Positions 35,558-45,107 of a stretch of DNA of 64,000 bases are shown here, in pieces. The stretch is taken from positions 4,841 to 68,840 of the forward strand of contig DCKG01000016.1 in NCBI GenBank assembly GCA_002320605.1. Direction: 5' to 3'. The DNA comes from Bacteroidales bacterium UBA1680. GTDB taxonomy: Bacteria; Bacteroidota; Bacteroidia; Bacteroidales; UBA932. The notes below the pieces were generated by a model that made no database searches, was not told the origin of the DNA, and worked only from the letters and a program-made list of their open reading frames with translations. The translations under genes were made by a program, and so were the position numbers. Every line of letters starts with the position of its first letter. The first letter of the stretch is position 1.

Positions 35558-36364
35558 TCAGTTCTTGCAAAGGTTTTTCACCCAGGCGAGGAAGAGTGGG
35601 AGCCAGTCGGCGTCTTTGGAGGCTGAGCCGAAGCCGTGACCACCTTTCTCGAATTGATGATATTCATGTGGAATGCCCGCCACTGTAAGGGCGGAATCCA
35701 GGACTACAGAGTTGCGATAATCCACGGTGGGGTCGTCGATGCAATTGACTACGAATGCTGGAGGCATGCTTGCTGGGATGTCCAGCTCCATCGAGAGCTT
35801 TCGACGTAGCTCAGGGTCGTTCATGCTGCTACCCAGCAGGGCTTTTCTGGAGCGCTCGTGGACGATAGCCTCGTCGCTCATTGTCACGACAGGATAAATC
35901 GCGGCGACGAAAGAGGGGCGAGATGAAATGCCGCCAGAGGAAATATGCTCTTCGGCACTATTCAATGCAAGGTGGCCACCGGCGGAAAAGCCCATGACGC
36001 CAATTTTGGAAGTGTCTATGCCGTATTCTCCGGCTTTGGAACGGATGCTGATTACGGCATTCTGAACGTCTTGCAGAGCTTTCGGGTAATGGGTCTGCGA
36101 GAACGCCAGAGGGCCGAGTAAGAAATATCTGGTTCCAGCATGCCTATAATAAAGAACGAATGCGGCAATTCCATTTTCTCTAAGCTTTTCTGCCACTTCT
36201 GTCCCTTCAACTTTGCGGCCAAGCCAGAGATAGCTGCCCCCCGGACACACAACCACTGCCGCTCCCGTTGCCTGGCCTGGCTCCGGCAGGAACGGAATCA
36301 GTCTCTGCGCCTCTGCTGAAAAACCGATTAGAAGAATTATGAATATGCTGACAAGGCGTTTCAT
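35558..36364 (-). CDS. Secreted alpha/beta-hydrolase, acetyl-esterase type
   Basis: 268 residues. Signal peptide about 1-19 (ending SAEAQ). The oxyanion motif VVVCPGGSY, nucleophile elbow GFSAGG, Asp in CIDDPTVD and His in GGHGFG are those of the Axe-type carbohydrate acetyl esterases/lipases of Bacteroidetes. It is probably periplasmic and may remove acetyl groups from plant polysaccharides. Monocistronic. A 12-codon scrap like its C-terminus (FLAWMKSLCKD) lies at 41475-41513. Confidence 0.85.
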   Translation of the reverse strand: MKRLVSIFIILLIGFSAEAQRLIPFLPEPGQATGAAVVVCPGGSYLWLGRKVEGTEVAEKLRENGIAAFVLYYRHAGTRYFLLGPLAFSQTHYPKALQDVQNAVISIRSKAGEYGIDTSKIGVMGFSAGGHLALNSAEEHISSGGISSRPSFVAAIYPVVTMSDEAIVHERSRKALLGSSMNDPELRRKLSMELDIPASMPPAFVVNCIDDPTVDYRNSVVLDSALTVAGIPHEYHQFEKGGHGFGSASKDADWLPLFLAWVKNLCKN

Positions 36365-36537
36365 TAATATGTTCGTAGACTCTCTAAGAATATTTCCTCA
36401 AAAATAAGAATTTAATTTTCAGTTTTTCCCTCGTTTTATGGCCATAGGGGAATGAAAATCAAGAATTTTTTAGCAAATTTGAAAGAAGATATTTTCGAAG
36501 ATTCCCTAAAACCATGATAAACCAATTGATTATTAAT

Positions 36538-37899
36538 ATGAAACGAACCTTTTATGCGGTAATCGCCCTTGCGCTGTCCCTGACAGCCTGCCAGAAGACT
36601 ACGAAAATCGAGGCATCCATTCCAGCAAAGATCGTGGACGGAGCCGTAGTGCTAGAAACACCCGCCCGCGAGCCTGGCCAGGAAAGCGCTCTGGCAATGG
36701 CATGCGATCCTATCGACACAGTCAGGATTGCCTTTGTAGGAGTCGGAGGACGCGGCACTGCTGCCGTCCAGCGCTACACCTACATCGATGGGGTGAAAAT
36801 CGTCGCTTTCTGCGACCTCGACTCGGCCAAGACAACCCATTGCAACGAGATAATCACGGGGAGAGGACTTCCTAAGGCATCTGAATATGTTGGCGAAGAG
36901 GCTTACAAAGACCTTTGCGCGAGGAATGACATCGATTTGGTGTACATAGCCACCGACTGGCTCGACCATGTTCCGATTGCGCTCTGCGCCATGAATAACG
37001 GCAAGCACGCGGCGATAGAGGTTCCTGCGGCGATGACGATCAAGGAGTGCTGGGACCTTGTGAACACTTGCGAAAAGACCCGCAAACACTGTACTATCCT
37101 CGAGAACTGCTGCTACGACTTCTTCGAGATGGCAGCCCTGAACATGGCTCAGCACGGACTTTTCGGCGAAGTGTACCACGTGGAAGGCGCCTACATCCAT
37201 TTCCTCTCGGACGGCTGGGACCGCAGTGAGACTTGGAGACTGGACTACAATATGGCGAATAGAGGTGACAACTACCCTACGCACGGGTTCGGCCCTATCT
37301 GCCAGTTGCTGGACATCCACAGAGGAGATAAACTCGACTACCTAGTTGCCATGGACACTCCGTCCTACAACGGAAAGGCTGCCGCCAAGAAATTCCGTGG
37401 CGTTGACGAGTGCCTTGACGGAGACCACACCATAAGCCTCATCCGCACGGAAAAAGGCAAGGTCATGGAAGTGCAGCATAATGTCTATGCCTACAGGCCG
37501 TACTCCAGAATGTATCAGCTTACTGGAACTGAAGGATTCGCCAACAAATATGGACAGCCCGGCATTTCAGTGAAAGGCATAAACGGACACTCCTATGTTT
37601 CGCAGGAACAGTTCGATTCCCTCATGGTTGCCTACACGCCGGATTTCGTTAAGGAAATCCAAGACAAGGCGAAGGAAGTAGGAGGACACGGCGGCATGGA
37701 TTACATCATGGACTATAGACTCATCTATTGCCTGCGCAAGGGACTTCCATTGGACGAAGACGTCTATGACGCTGCGGAATGGAGCAGCGTGCAGGAACTC
37801 AGCCGCATCTCCCTTGAGAACAATTCGATGCCGGTCAAAGTTCCGGACTTCACCCGCGGCGACTGGAACAAGGTCAAGGGCTTTTCCTACGCATTCTAG
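36538..37899 (+). CDS. Gfo/Idh/MocA lipoprotein, GH109-like NAD-dependent glycosidase
   Basis: 453 residues from the ATG at 36538 (the ATG at 36514 adds eight residues before the signal peptide). Lipobox LSLTAC with Cys18. Rossmann fold AFVGVGGRGTAAV, then DLVYIATDWLDHVPIALCAMNNGKHAAIEVPAAMT in parts, NCCYDFFEMAALNMAQHGLFGEV and HGFGPICQLLDI, typical of GH109 alpha-N-acetylgalactosaminidases, which act through transient NAD oxidation. The signal lipobox indicates envelope location, usual for Bacteroidetes GH109 members. Mucin-type or host glycans are likely substrates; specificity is inferred. Confidence 0.85.
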   Translation: MKRTFYAVIALALSLTACQKTTKIEASIPAKIVDGAVVLETPAREPGQESALAMACDPIDTVRIAFVGVGGRGTAAVQRYTYIDGVKIVAFCDLDSAKTTHCNEIITGRGLPKASEYVGEEAYKDLCARNDIDLVYIATDWLDHVPIALCAMNNGKHAAIEVPAAMTIKECWDLVNTCEKTRKHCTILENCCYDFFEMAALNMAQHGLFGEVYHVEGAYIHFLSDGWDRSETWRLDYNMANRGDNYPTHGFGPICQLLDIHRGDKLDYLVAMDTPSYNGKAAAKKFRGVDECLDGDHTISLIRTEKGKVMEVQHNVYAYRPYSRMYQLTGTEGFANKYGQPGISVKGINGHSYVSQEQFDSLMVAYTPDFVKEIQDKAKEVGGHGGMDYIMDYRLIYCLRKGLPLDEDVYDAAEWSSVQELSRISLENNSMPVKVPDFTRGDWNKVKGFSYAF

Positions 37900-38166
37900 C
37901 AGATTGGACTGACCATCGAAGTGGGTGCCGTGGACTCTCAGACTATGGAAAAGCGGCGAATTGGCAAACGAATATCTTGGAAAAACGGCATAATCTTTTT
38001 GTTTTTGCATAGAAAAGTGGCAGATTGATTTGTCGGCCCAGAAAATTTTCCCACCCTGTGTCGTTGGTGAGTACCTTCTCGATTCGCTCCATTGCTGCCA
38101 CATCGCCGTCATGACGGTAATGTGGCATGGGATCAATAGATATGGATGGTGTACATACCCATTACT

Positions 38167-39060
38167 TTATCTTCTTAATGTCTCCTTTTTTGCGGATTTC
38201 CTCACCTCTTCATGATAGAAATAATTCACTATCACGGGAGGGGCTTCAAAGGGACGTTTTACGCTGTCATCGTCACGAAGGTAATCCAGCCCTATTTTTT
38301 GTGCAAAGGAACGCAGACGCTTGTCAAGACATTCCCAGTAATCTCGATTCCGATGGGTGTAAATATCGTCATACAATGATACTAAATTTGGATACTTCTT
38401 ACCGATGTAATCCAGAATGCCCTGCTTATAGTCTCCTCTCAAATTTAGATTTTCTAACCATATAAGATTGCATTGCTCCCTCACACGGCTGATGATACTC
38501 TCCACATCGGTTATGCCAGGGAAAATAGGTGAAATGAAACAAGTGGTGCGGATGCCTGCATCGTGAAAAATTCTCATAGCATCGGGCCTTCGTTCAATGC
38601 TTACGGCCTTATCCATGTCATCCTTGAACTGTTCGTCAAGTGTGTTGATAGACCAGCTCACACGTACCTCTGGGAAAGACTTTATAAGGTCGAGATCGCG
38701 GAGTATGAGATTAGATTTGGTCGCAATGGATAGCTTCGCGCCGCTACCCCTAAGTTGTAGAAGCAATGACTGCGTGCGCTTGAACGTCTCCTCATAAGGA
38801 TTGTATGGATCAGTCACGCTGCCGATGAAGATTTCTTTGCTCCGGTATTTCATGGGGTCTTTGATTCTTGGCCAATGCTTAACATTAATGAATACGCCCC
38901 ACGGCTCAGTGTGATTTGCGAATCGCTTCATGAATGAGGCATAGCAATATTTACATGCATGCGTGCAGCCCAAATAAGGATTGGCTGAATAATCGCATAC
39001 GGGAAGGTTAGACTTTGTCAGGATATTCTTGACTTCTATCTTTCTAACAGCTATTTCCAT
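38167..39060 (-). CDS. Radical SAM protein of the SPL type
   Basis: 297 residues. The cluster motif CTHACKYC (Cys32, 36, 39) is followed by EIFIGSVTDPYNPYEETFKRTQSLL, LSIATKSNLILRDLDLI, VSWSINTLDEQF and ISPIFPGITD, the standard course of the spore-photoproduct-lyase-like subgroup. Members outside spore formers have no settled function. Its start overlaps the nitroreductase stop by 10 bp, so the two are cotranscribed. Confidence 0.88.
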   Translation of the reverse strand: MEIAVRKIEVKNILTKSNLPVCDYSANPYLGCTHACKYCYASFMKRFANHTEPWGVFINVKHWPRIKDPMKYRSKEIFIGSVTDPYNPYEETFKRTQSLLLQLRGSGAKLSIATKSNLILRDLDLIKSFPEVRVSWSINTLDEQFKDDMDKAVSIERRPDAMRIFHDAGIRTTCFISPIFPGITDVESIISRVREQCNLIWLENLNLRGDYKQGILDYIGKKYPNLVSLYDDIYTHRNRDYWECLDKRLRSFAQKIGLDYLRDDDSVKRPFEAPPVIVNYFYHEEVRKSAKKETLRR

Positions 39061-39677
39061 CTGCCAAAGTGTAATTGCTCCTCTACATTGGGGTGATATT
39101 GTTCAAGGATTGTCTCCTTGGGGTCTGGGTAGCCTATTCCGATGAAGACTGGTATCATGTAAGTAGGTGGCACCTTCAATTTTTCTTTCACGATGTCGTG
39201 CTTCTCGTTGAGCGGTATGCGCATGGAGCACGATAGACCCTCGGCGGCTGCGGCAAGAAAGATGTTCTCGATAACACACCAGATGGTTGCAAAAGGATTG
39301 AGTTTTGAAACGGTCTCACCATTCAGCTTTTTCGACCTGAACACTGGAATGATTACATAGGGAGCTGTGCTGAGCATTGTATATTGCCGTGGCACGGCAT
39401 AACCATACATCTTTTGCCCTAGTGTGATGGGGTAAGGGCGTGGAGCATTTAAATACCGCTCCGCATCAAACTTAAAGGCAAACCTCTTAGCATATTCAAA
39501 AGCGTAGGCCTTTTCTTCCTCAGTGCGTAATATGATGTATTGCCAATTACGGTTGTGGTCCCATGTAGGAGCTTTGTTACCAGCGTCCAATATTCGTTTG
39601 ATGACTTCAAAATCGACATCTTTGTCAAGCCATTCACGGCTTGTGTGTCGCTTGTTCACTGCTTCGTAAAATTCCAT
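39051..39677 (-). CDS. Nitroreductase-family flavoprotein
   Basis: 208 residues. FMN-binding features are the N-terminal KRHTSREWLDKDVDFEVIKRILDAGNKAPTWDHNRNWQYI in parts, and the C-terminal AAAEGLSCSMRIPLNEKHD with IPVFIGIGYPDPKE. The substrate is unknown; such proteins reduce nitro compounds, quinones or enones. First gene of a two-gene unit with the radical SAM protein. REP-like repeats lie just upstream. Confidence 0.9.
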   Translation of the reverse strand: MEFYEAVNKRHTSREWLDKDVDFEVIKRILDAGNKAPTWDHNRNWQYIILRTEEEKAYAFEYAKRFAFKFDAERYLNAPRPYPITLGQKMYGYAVPRQYTMLSTAPYVIIPVFRSKKLNGETVSKLNPFATIWCVIENIFLAAAAEGLSCSMRIPLNEKHDIVKEKLKVPPTYMIPVFIGIGYPDPKETILEQYHPNVEEQLHFGRWK

Positions 39678-39717
39678 AATCTTTTTATTTTAATTGATCT
39701 GTTCTTCGCAAGCCTAG

Positions 39718-39779
39718 ATTCCGGATCGAGTCCGGAATGACGGGGATAAACAAGCCCAGATTCCTAGTCAAGTCCGGAT
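39718..39779. repeat. REP-like palindromes, two copies
   Basis: ATTCCGGA (39718-39725), five bases, TCCGGAAT (39731-39738) is a perfect stem. A second, degenerate copy (attcctagtcaagtccggat) is at 39760-39779, and both are followed by GACGG or similar. This is the common extragenic ATTCCGGAtcaagTCCGGAATGAC-type element split here by spacing. Confidence 0.6.
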
Positions 39780-40059
39780 GACGGAAGAAGGATGAACACG
39801 TTTTCCCGTCATCGTGAAATGCAGGGCTGCCGGCGAAGCTGTGGTCGCAAAGCATACATCCATGTCCTCGATTAGAAGGACGACAAAAAATCACATTTAT
39901 CAGCAACGGTATAGTGCCGCCGGTTGGCTTGTAATGAAGGACTGCGCCGCCCACCCAGTTTCACTAAACGGGGGTCGGCAATGGGGATATGTGTCATCGG
40001 CACTTGAAATGAATGTCACCGTTGCCTTCAATTGTGAATAATTAAAACCTATCTTCTAG

Positions 40060-40222
40060 GTTTCACAAAACCTTGTCGAAGCTGATGCAGTAAAGAATTG
40101 CATACGCATATTCAAACCGTTCGGAATAAGTGTCTCGCAGAACGCTGTCGAAGCAGGCCAAAAGGCGGCCTCACCAAGGAAATAGCCTGGGGTTGTCTCG
40201 CAGAACGCTGTCGAGGCAGGCT
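40060..40222. repeat. Three spaced copies of a 28-bp repeat
   Basis: Copies start at 40060 (diverged), 40132 and 40195, with the core GTCTCGCAGAACGCTGTCGA followed by AGCAGGC or GGCAGGC; an inverted diverged copy lies near 40323-40345. Intervals of 72 and 63 bp and the sequence drift exclude a CRISPR array. The stretch 39678-40436 holds no gene I can support. Confidence 0.6.
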
Positions 40223-40436
40223 GCACGGAAGTGCGTAGGGAAGGGCATGTCTCGACATCGAGGCCTCCCAAGAGCCACGTTGTCGACCGACACCCCTTTG
40301 CAGAGCCTCCGGAGGAATATGTTCCGACAGCACTTTGCGAAATTCCACTACGTTGATCCTGTACGACCAACGCTTTACATTCTAAACGACAAACCACGTA
40401 ATCATTTACCGACCATCCCGTCATCCAGAACTTGTT

Positions 40437-41357
40437 TCATCTATTACCTAACCACCCCGTCATCCTGTGCTTGACAGCCTCCATAACCACAAGATTCTCG
40501 AAGATATTTCCTCTCATCTTGTCCCTTGCCAATTGCTTCGGGTTTTCGATGTCAAGCAGGTAACAGGCAAGGCCAGAATCGCAGAAATAAAGTTTTGGGC
40601 TTTTTATCAGTCTCTTGGAGATGTTCTCATAGTATGGAGGTAGCAGATATACCACGTATGAAGCAGTGAGTACGGACATCCACGACGTTATGGTCTTACT
40701 ATCCACTCCCACCTCATTAGCAAGTTCCGAGGCGTTGAATACGGAACCGACTCTTGCAGCACACAACTTCATGAACTTCAGGAATTGCATTATATCCTTG
40801 ATTCTGAGCAGGTCTCTGACATCCTTCTCAAGGTAAGTCTTGACATACGATGGATAGAACAACCTCGCTATGTTCTTCTTCGCACAGATGGCAGGAAATT
40901 GACCGTCGTAGAGGAATGTATCAAGGGGCTTCTCAGATGACTGCTCACGGATTTCATTTATGGCCATCGGCATCAACTCGAACACTCCGGCCCTTCCCAC
41001 AAGAGATTCGGACAGACTGCTCATAAGTTCAAAGTTGGAGCTGCCGGAAAGCAGAAACCTGCGGTCAGGATTGCCGTCAACGATACCCTAAATGTATTCG
41101 AACAGTTCCGGTGCCTTCTGCACTTCATCAACGAACATCATCTCACTGGTTTGATTGAGAAATGCGACAGGGTCATTGAGCGCAAACTCCCTTACATTTA
41201 CATCCTTGAGCGAATACTTTACTGCCTGTGGGAACATCTCCTTCAAGATTGTACTCTTGCCGGATTGTCTGGGGCCGGTAATGCAGATTACAGAGAAGTA
41301 TTGCGATGCCTCTTTCAGCAACGCCTGCATGTCTCGCGGTATGTAATTTCCACCCAT
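40437..41357 (-). pseudogene. Dead DUF4143 AAA+ ATPase
   Basis: Start at 41357. Walker A is GPRQSGKS (28-35), Walker B MMFVDEVQKAPELF. Codon 90 is an amber TAG (41088-41090) in FEYI*GIVDGNPDRRFLLSGSS, where Gln is expected; the frame then continues through FYPSYVKTYLEKDVRDLL (the DUF4143 landmark), a winged-helix-like FNASELANEVGVDSKTITSWM and LYFCDSGLACYLL. It breaks off after NLVVMEAVKHRM into unrelated sequence, so the nuclease-like C-terminus is missing. Two independent lesions show it is inactive. A palindrome remains near its transcription start. Confidence 0.88.
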
Positions 41358-41372
41358 ATTTTATGTATTTTA

Positions 41373-41392
41373 GGAGTAGTACTCCAAATTTA
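41373..41392 (-). promoter_or_regulatory. -7 element and palindrome of the dead ATPase gene
   Basis: TAAATTTG on the minus strand (41385-41392) fits the -7 consensus. GGAGT-AGT-ACTCC (41373-41385) is centred close to the expected transcription start. The -33 element is not evident. Confidence 0.45.
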
Positions 41393-41474
41393 CATGAAAT
41401 TTTCGATTAAATAAATGTACATGCGTTGTTTTTCCTGCGGACTCAATATTTTTTGAATTCCGTTGCCGTCAGTC

Positions 41475-41513
41475 CTTGCAGAGGCTTTTCATCCAGGCAA
41501 GGAAGGATGTGAA
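41475..41513 (-). pseudogene. Scrap of an esterase C-terminus
   Basis: On the minus strand the last codons read FLAWMKSLCKD then a stop, close to the end of the esterase at 35558-36364 (FLAWVKNLCKN). The flanking DNA also resembles that locus. It directly follows the stop of the MMPL gene, marking a recombination or deletion joint. Confidence 0.5.
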
Positions 41514-44500
41514 TCATCGAGGCTGGGCGGGCTCGTAGTGCAGGTTCTTTGGGAGGGAGGAGCAGTGCGAGGCTACTGCCAGGTTCTCTTCGCTAGGGTC
41601 GGAGGCGTAGACTTCGGTCTCCGGATGCATCAGGGCGTACAGCAGGGAATATACACCTATGCCGCAATTAGGAATTTCAAACTTTTTAGGCGAATCGTCG
41701 TTATGCAGATAGTCCACGTTGCCGAGGTCGCTTAGGGCTTGGCGGGCGCGGGCCTCTATGTCAGCACCTTTGTAGAGATATTTGCTCAGGACATAGCCGG
41801 CAAAATATTCAGGAGTCTCCAGACGACGGCGCAAGGCATCATATTCATTTATCATGGCATGCCTGAAAGTCTTTGCGGCCTTATGATAATCGGTCGCTGG
41901 CGGCATCCTGCGGCCTATCTGCAGATGAATAGCCCCTTTGCGCAGCATGAAATCGCTCTTTGGCAGCACGTGATTTGCCCCATGCAGGCAGACAGGGACT
42001 ATATCCAGCCCGAGCGCCTGGGAAACATAGAATGCCCCCTTGTGGAATCGCCCGATGCTGTCATCCATTGTCCGGGTGCCCTCCGGAAATACTATTATCG
42101 AATATCCCCTGGCGACTAGGTTCCTGATTTTGTCCATATTCTTTTCCAGCCCCTCGGCGATCGGATGGCATTCCGCCTTGTGCAGCAGGTAGCCGTAGAG
42201 CGGATTGTTCCAAACCCAGTCATTGGTTGCGAAAATCAGCTTGGGATGCATCAGTAGCAGGCAGATGGCGTCGAAATGGGACTGGTGGTTGGCAATGATG
42301 ACAGCAGGCTTGTCAAAGGTGGTTCTGAAAGGGTTTTCCATCGTGAATCTGACTCCTGGAATGCGCATGACTATGAATCTGGACAGCCTGCTGATGAAAC
42401 GGTGATAGCTCTCGGCAGCATCCTCACCCTTGCGGAAAAGGAAATGGAAGAACGTGTAGGGGTAGACGAACATAAACATTATCAGAGCGAACGCAGAGAT
42501 GGAATAAAGCGACCTTGCCAGCCTGCCGAGAGTGACAGGGACGTCCCTCTTGATGCCTTTCCTGAGCGTCAGCCAGTTGAATATGACCGGAGGCAGGTAA
42601 TATGCCATGGCGACCACCACGAACATGCCTATCACCGTTACGATTCCCAGCGAGCGCATCGCAGGGTGCTTTGCCAGCACCAGCGCGCCAATGCCTATGA
42701 ACATGATGAGCGCCGAATTGAATATGCTGTTTTTATATGTCGAGAGCCTTTTTTTGCCGTAGGCATATTCATAAATCATGGCCTCAGTCATGAATATGGT
42801 GTAGTCGTCGCCCTGCCCGAAAATGAAGGTGGCTAGGATGATGTTCACTATGTTGAAGCGAATATCGAATATCCCCATTATGCCGAGAATCCAGAACCAG
42901 CTGACAGCCAATGGAATGAATGCGAGGAGGCTGAGCTCTAGGCGGCGGAAGCTGAGGCAGAGGAATATGAATACAACCAAGCTACAAACTATTCCTATGA
43001 AGTCGAAGTTTTCCGAAAGCACCGAGGCTAGCCTGCTGCTTATGTCGCTGGAATCGAAAACCAAGGTGCCGTTCCCGTCGGCAGCGTCTTTGATGTCCTG
43101 CCGGAATTCTGGGTTCTGGTAATATATCTTATTGACGATGCGGTACCCGTTGCTTCCAGACAGGATGTAAGTCCCATCGAAGACAGCCGCCAGAGGCGAG
43201 TCCATAGTGATGGCGTGAGGCACGGGAGCTGAACTCAGAAGGCTCATGAACGGGGCGAAAGCATTCTCGGAGAAGCCAGCCATGGCACTTTCCGCCCGAA
43301 ACTCTTCGCTCAGTCGTTCCGCCTTCCCATTGCCCCAGAAAGCGTTCCACCGCTCAATCCTTCTACGCTGCTCCTTAAGGGACGGCAGCATATTCCCAGC
43401 CCCTTTCACCATGACGGAATCGCCGAATTCCGCAATACGCTGTCGCAGCTCGTCGTTCCGCTCCAAGGCTTCTTCCAAGGTTGCGCCTTCCGCCATGGCG
43501 TACATCTCTTTGCTCTGGTTCTGCGGCTCCAGAAGCGCCAAAGCCTCTTTTTGCTCCTTGGTCATGAAGTTGATGCTATGCATGTCAGAGTCGAACTTGG
43601 TGCGGGTGCTGAATATTCCCAGCACTACTGTGGCAGCTATGACCGCAACGAACAACCAGCCGCTGGATGGCACCTTGTCCGGGAATATTCTGCCGAGCTC
43701 CACTGTTCTCGCGCCTGGATTACGCCTTCGGACGAAGACCGGCAGGAATATGAGCACGAAAACGATGGTTCCTGCCAGCATCAGGGAAGCGAACAAACCC
43801 ATGTCCTGCATGGCTGTCGCATTCAGGAAGATAAGGCAGAGGAAGGCGGCTATGGTCGTTATGTTCCCGATTAGCAGAGGCTCTATCATTTCTTTGAGAT
43901 TCTGGCGCGGGGATATTCCGGTTTTAAGCCCGTCCATGAAATGCAGCGGATAATTCACTGCAATCCCGATAATCACAGAGGCCACGCCAAGCACGATGAT
44001 GGACATGCTGTGGCGGATCAGAGACATTGCTCCCAGTGCGATGAGCCAGCCGAAGAGGGTTGAGGCTATTATCCAGAAAATGTCAGAAAAGCGTCTGTAA
44101 GTTAGAACCAGCAGCAAGCCTATCAATATCATTGCCAGCGAGATGGCGAGTATGCTGTCTTTCTTGATCTGCGTGGCGTTGCCTGCAGCTATCAGCGGAG
44201 CCCCAACTGCGCTGATCTCTATGTCAGGATGTCCTGCCTCGGTGCTGTCTATGGCTTCTTGCACCATTGCGGCCACCTTGGCATTTATTGCGGACTCGCT
44301 AGTGCCGAATGGAGATGTCAGGAAGGCAATGCCCTTGCCGTCTTTCAGGAATATGTAATCGTCGGCTACCGTGTAATCATCGTTGGCAGATGTCGTCCTA
44401 AGCCGCTGGAGGATAGGCGAGAACAAGTGCAATGGGTCTTGGCTTATGTTTTCTGCGACCATGTCTCCAGTCGGAAACATCAGTGCTTGCTTGTCTGCCT

Positions 44501-45008
44501 GCAACTGATTTTCCACGAAGCCTGGAGTGCTGAGCAGAGAATCTATGCGTCTGTAATCGTCCTCTGTCAGGAAAAACGGATAGTTTTCCATAACAGACTC
44601 CATCATCGCTAAGCTCTTTTCCCCATCAACCCTTATCTGCCTTCCAGCAATCATATTCGTAGAATCGATCTTGGCGAAAATCTTCCCGAACTCATCCATG
44701 GACTCCTGGATGACATATTCATAATCCTCGTCACCGTCGCCGTTCACGTCGGCAGCCTCGGAGCCCTCATTATCATTTGCGGTGTGAGAAAAGATAAGCA
44801 CTATGTTGTTCTTTTTGCCAAGATCCTCATACGCCTCCGAATATTTCTTGCTATCTTCCTCTCCGGGCAGGAATTTGGCAATGTCCTCCTCATAGTCCAG
44901 CCTCGTGGCAAGTAAACCACATCCGACTGCGATGACGATAGCGATAATCGCTGCCAGCCACCTTCTCCCGGCCAGGAAATCGAAAACTTTCAGGAAGAAT
45001 TTTGTCAT
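41514..45008 (-). CDS. MMPL exporter fused to an acyltransferase and a partial methyltransferase-like domain
   Basis: 1164 residues. About 1-800 is an RND/MMPL transporter with two sets of membrane helices and two periplasmic loops (for example VIIGIAVNYPLHFMDGLKTG and FIFGQGDDYTIFMTEAMIYEYAYGKK). About 870-1050 is a PlsC-type acyltransferase (ANHQSHFDAI with NHx4D, VFPEGTRTMDDS). The last 70 residues (PKKFEIPNCGIGVYSLLYAL, YASDPSEENLAVA) look like the first half of a SAM methyltransferase fold and end abruptly at EPAQPR. Such fusions occur in Bacteroidetes flexirubin and aryl polyene clusters, where they export or acylate a lipid pigment; no such cluster surrounds this gene. The stop is followed by an esterase scrap, so the C-terminus may be truncated. 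Confidence 0.85.
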   Translation of the reverse strand: MTKFFLKVFDFLAGRRWLAAIIAIVIAVGCGLLATRLDYEEDIAKFLPGEEDSKKYSEAYEDLGKKNNIVLIFSHTANDNEGSEAADVNGDGDEDYEYVIQESMDEFGKIFAKIDSTNMIAGRQIRVDGEKSLAMMESVMENYPFFLTEDDYRRIDSLLSTPGFVENQLQADKQALMFPTGDMVAENISQDPLHLFSPILQRLRTTSANDDYTVADDYIFLKDGKGIAFLTSPFGTSESAINAKVAAMVQEAIDSTEAGHPDIEISAVGAPLIAAGNATQIKKDSILAISLAMILIGLLLVLTYRRFSDIFWIIASTLFGWLIALGAMSLIRHSMSIIVLGVASVIIGIAVNYPLHFMDGLKTGISPRQNLKEMIEPLLIGNITTIAAFLCLIFLNATAMQDMGLFASLMLAGTIVFVLIFLPVFVRRRNPGARTVELGRIFPDKVPSSGWLFVAVIAATVVLGIFSTRTKFDSDMHSINFMTKEQKEALALLEPQNQSKEMYAMAEGATLEEALERNDELRQRIAEFGDSVMVKGAGNMLPSLKEQRRRIERWNAFWGNGKAERLSEEFRAESAMAGFSENAFAPFMSLLSSAPVPHAITMDSPLAAVFDGTYILSGSNGYRIVNKIYYQNPEFRQDIKDAADGNGTLVFDSSDISSRLASVLSENFDFIGIVCSLVVFIFLCLSFRRLELSLLAFIPLAVSWFWILGIMGIFDIRFNIVNIILATFIFGQGDDYTIFMTEAMIYEYAYGKKRLSTYKNSIFNSALIMFIGIGALVLAKHPAMRSLGIVTVIGMFVVVAMAYYLPPVIFNWLTLRKGIKRDVPVTLGRLARSLYSISAFALIMFMFVYPYTFFHFLFRKGEDAAESYHRFISRLSRFIVMRIPGVRFTMENPFRTTFDKPAVIIANHQSHFDAICLLLMHPKLIFATNDWVWNNPLYGYLLHKAECHPIAEGLEKNMDKIRNLVARGYSIIVFPEGTRTMDDSIGRFHKGAFYVSQALGLDIVPVCLHGANHVLPKSDFMLRKGAIHLQIGRRMPPATDYHKAAKTFRHAMINEYDALRRRLETPEYFAGYVLSKYLYKGADIEARARQALSDLGNVDYLHNDDSPKKFEIPNCGIGVYSLLYALMHPETEVYASDPSEENLAVASHCSSLPKNLHYEPAQPR

Positions 45009-45024
45009 AGTCTCGCAAGTTAGG

Positions 45025-45042
45025 GATTTTCAGCCGAAAATC
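45025..45042. repeat. 7-bp inverted repeat between the ATPase and MMPL genes
   Basis: GATTTTC (45025-45031), AGCC, GAAAATC (45036-45042). It has no U-run on either strand; it could be a weak transcript-end hairpin of the ATPase gene or an operator of the MMPL gene, whose ATG is 17 bp away. Confidence 0.35.
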
Positions 45043-45107
45043 AGCTAATCCATCTGGATTTCCATGCTTTCCCCACCGCTAGAGGCTAGGTGCCGTCGCA
45101 CAGCAGT

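Noticed and set aside
37900..38166. A minus-strand frame (37943-38128) beginning MPHYRHDGDVAAMERIE
   Set aside because: Looks weakly coding but is short, without a recognised family or promoter; left as an unassigned gap.
40060..40222. CRISPR-like direct repeats
   Set aside because: Only three drifting copies, unequal intervals and no cas genes.
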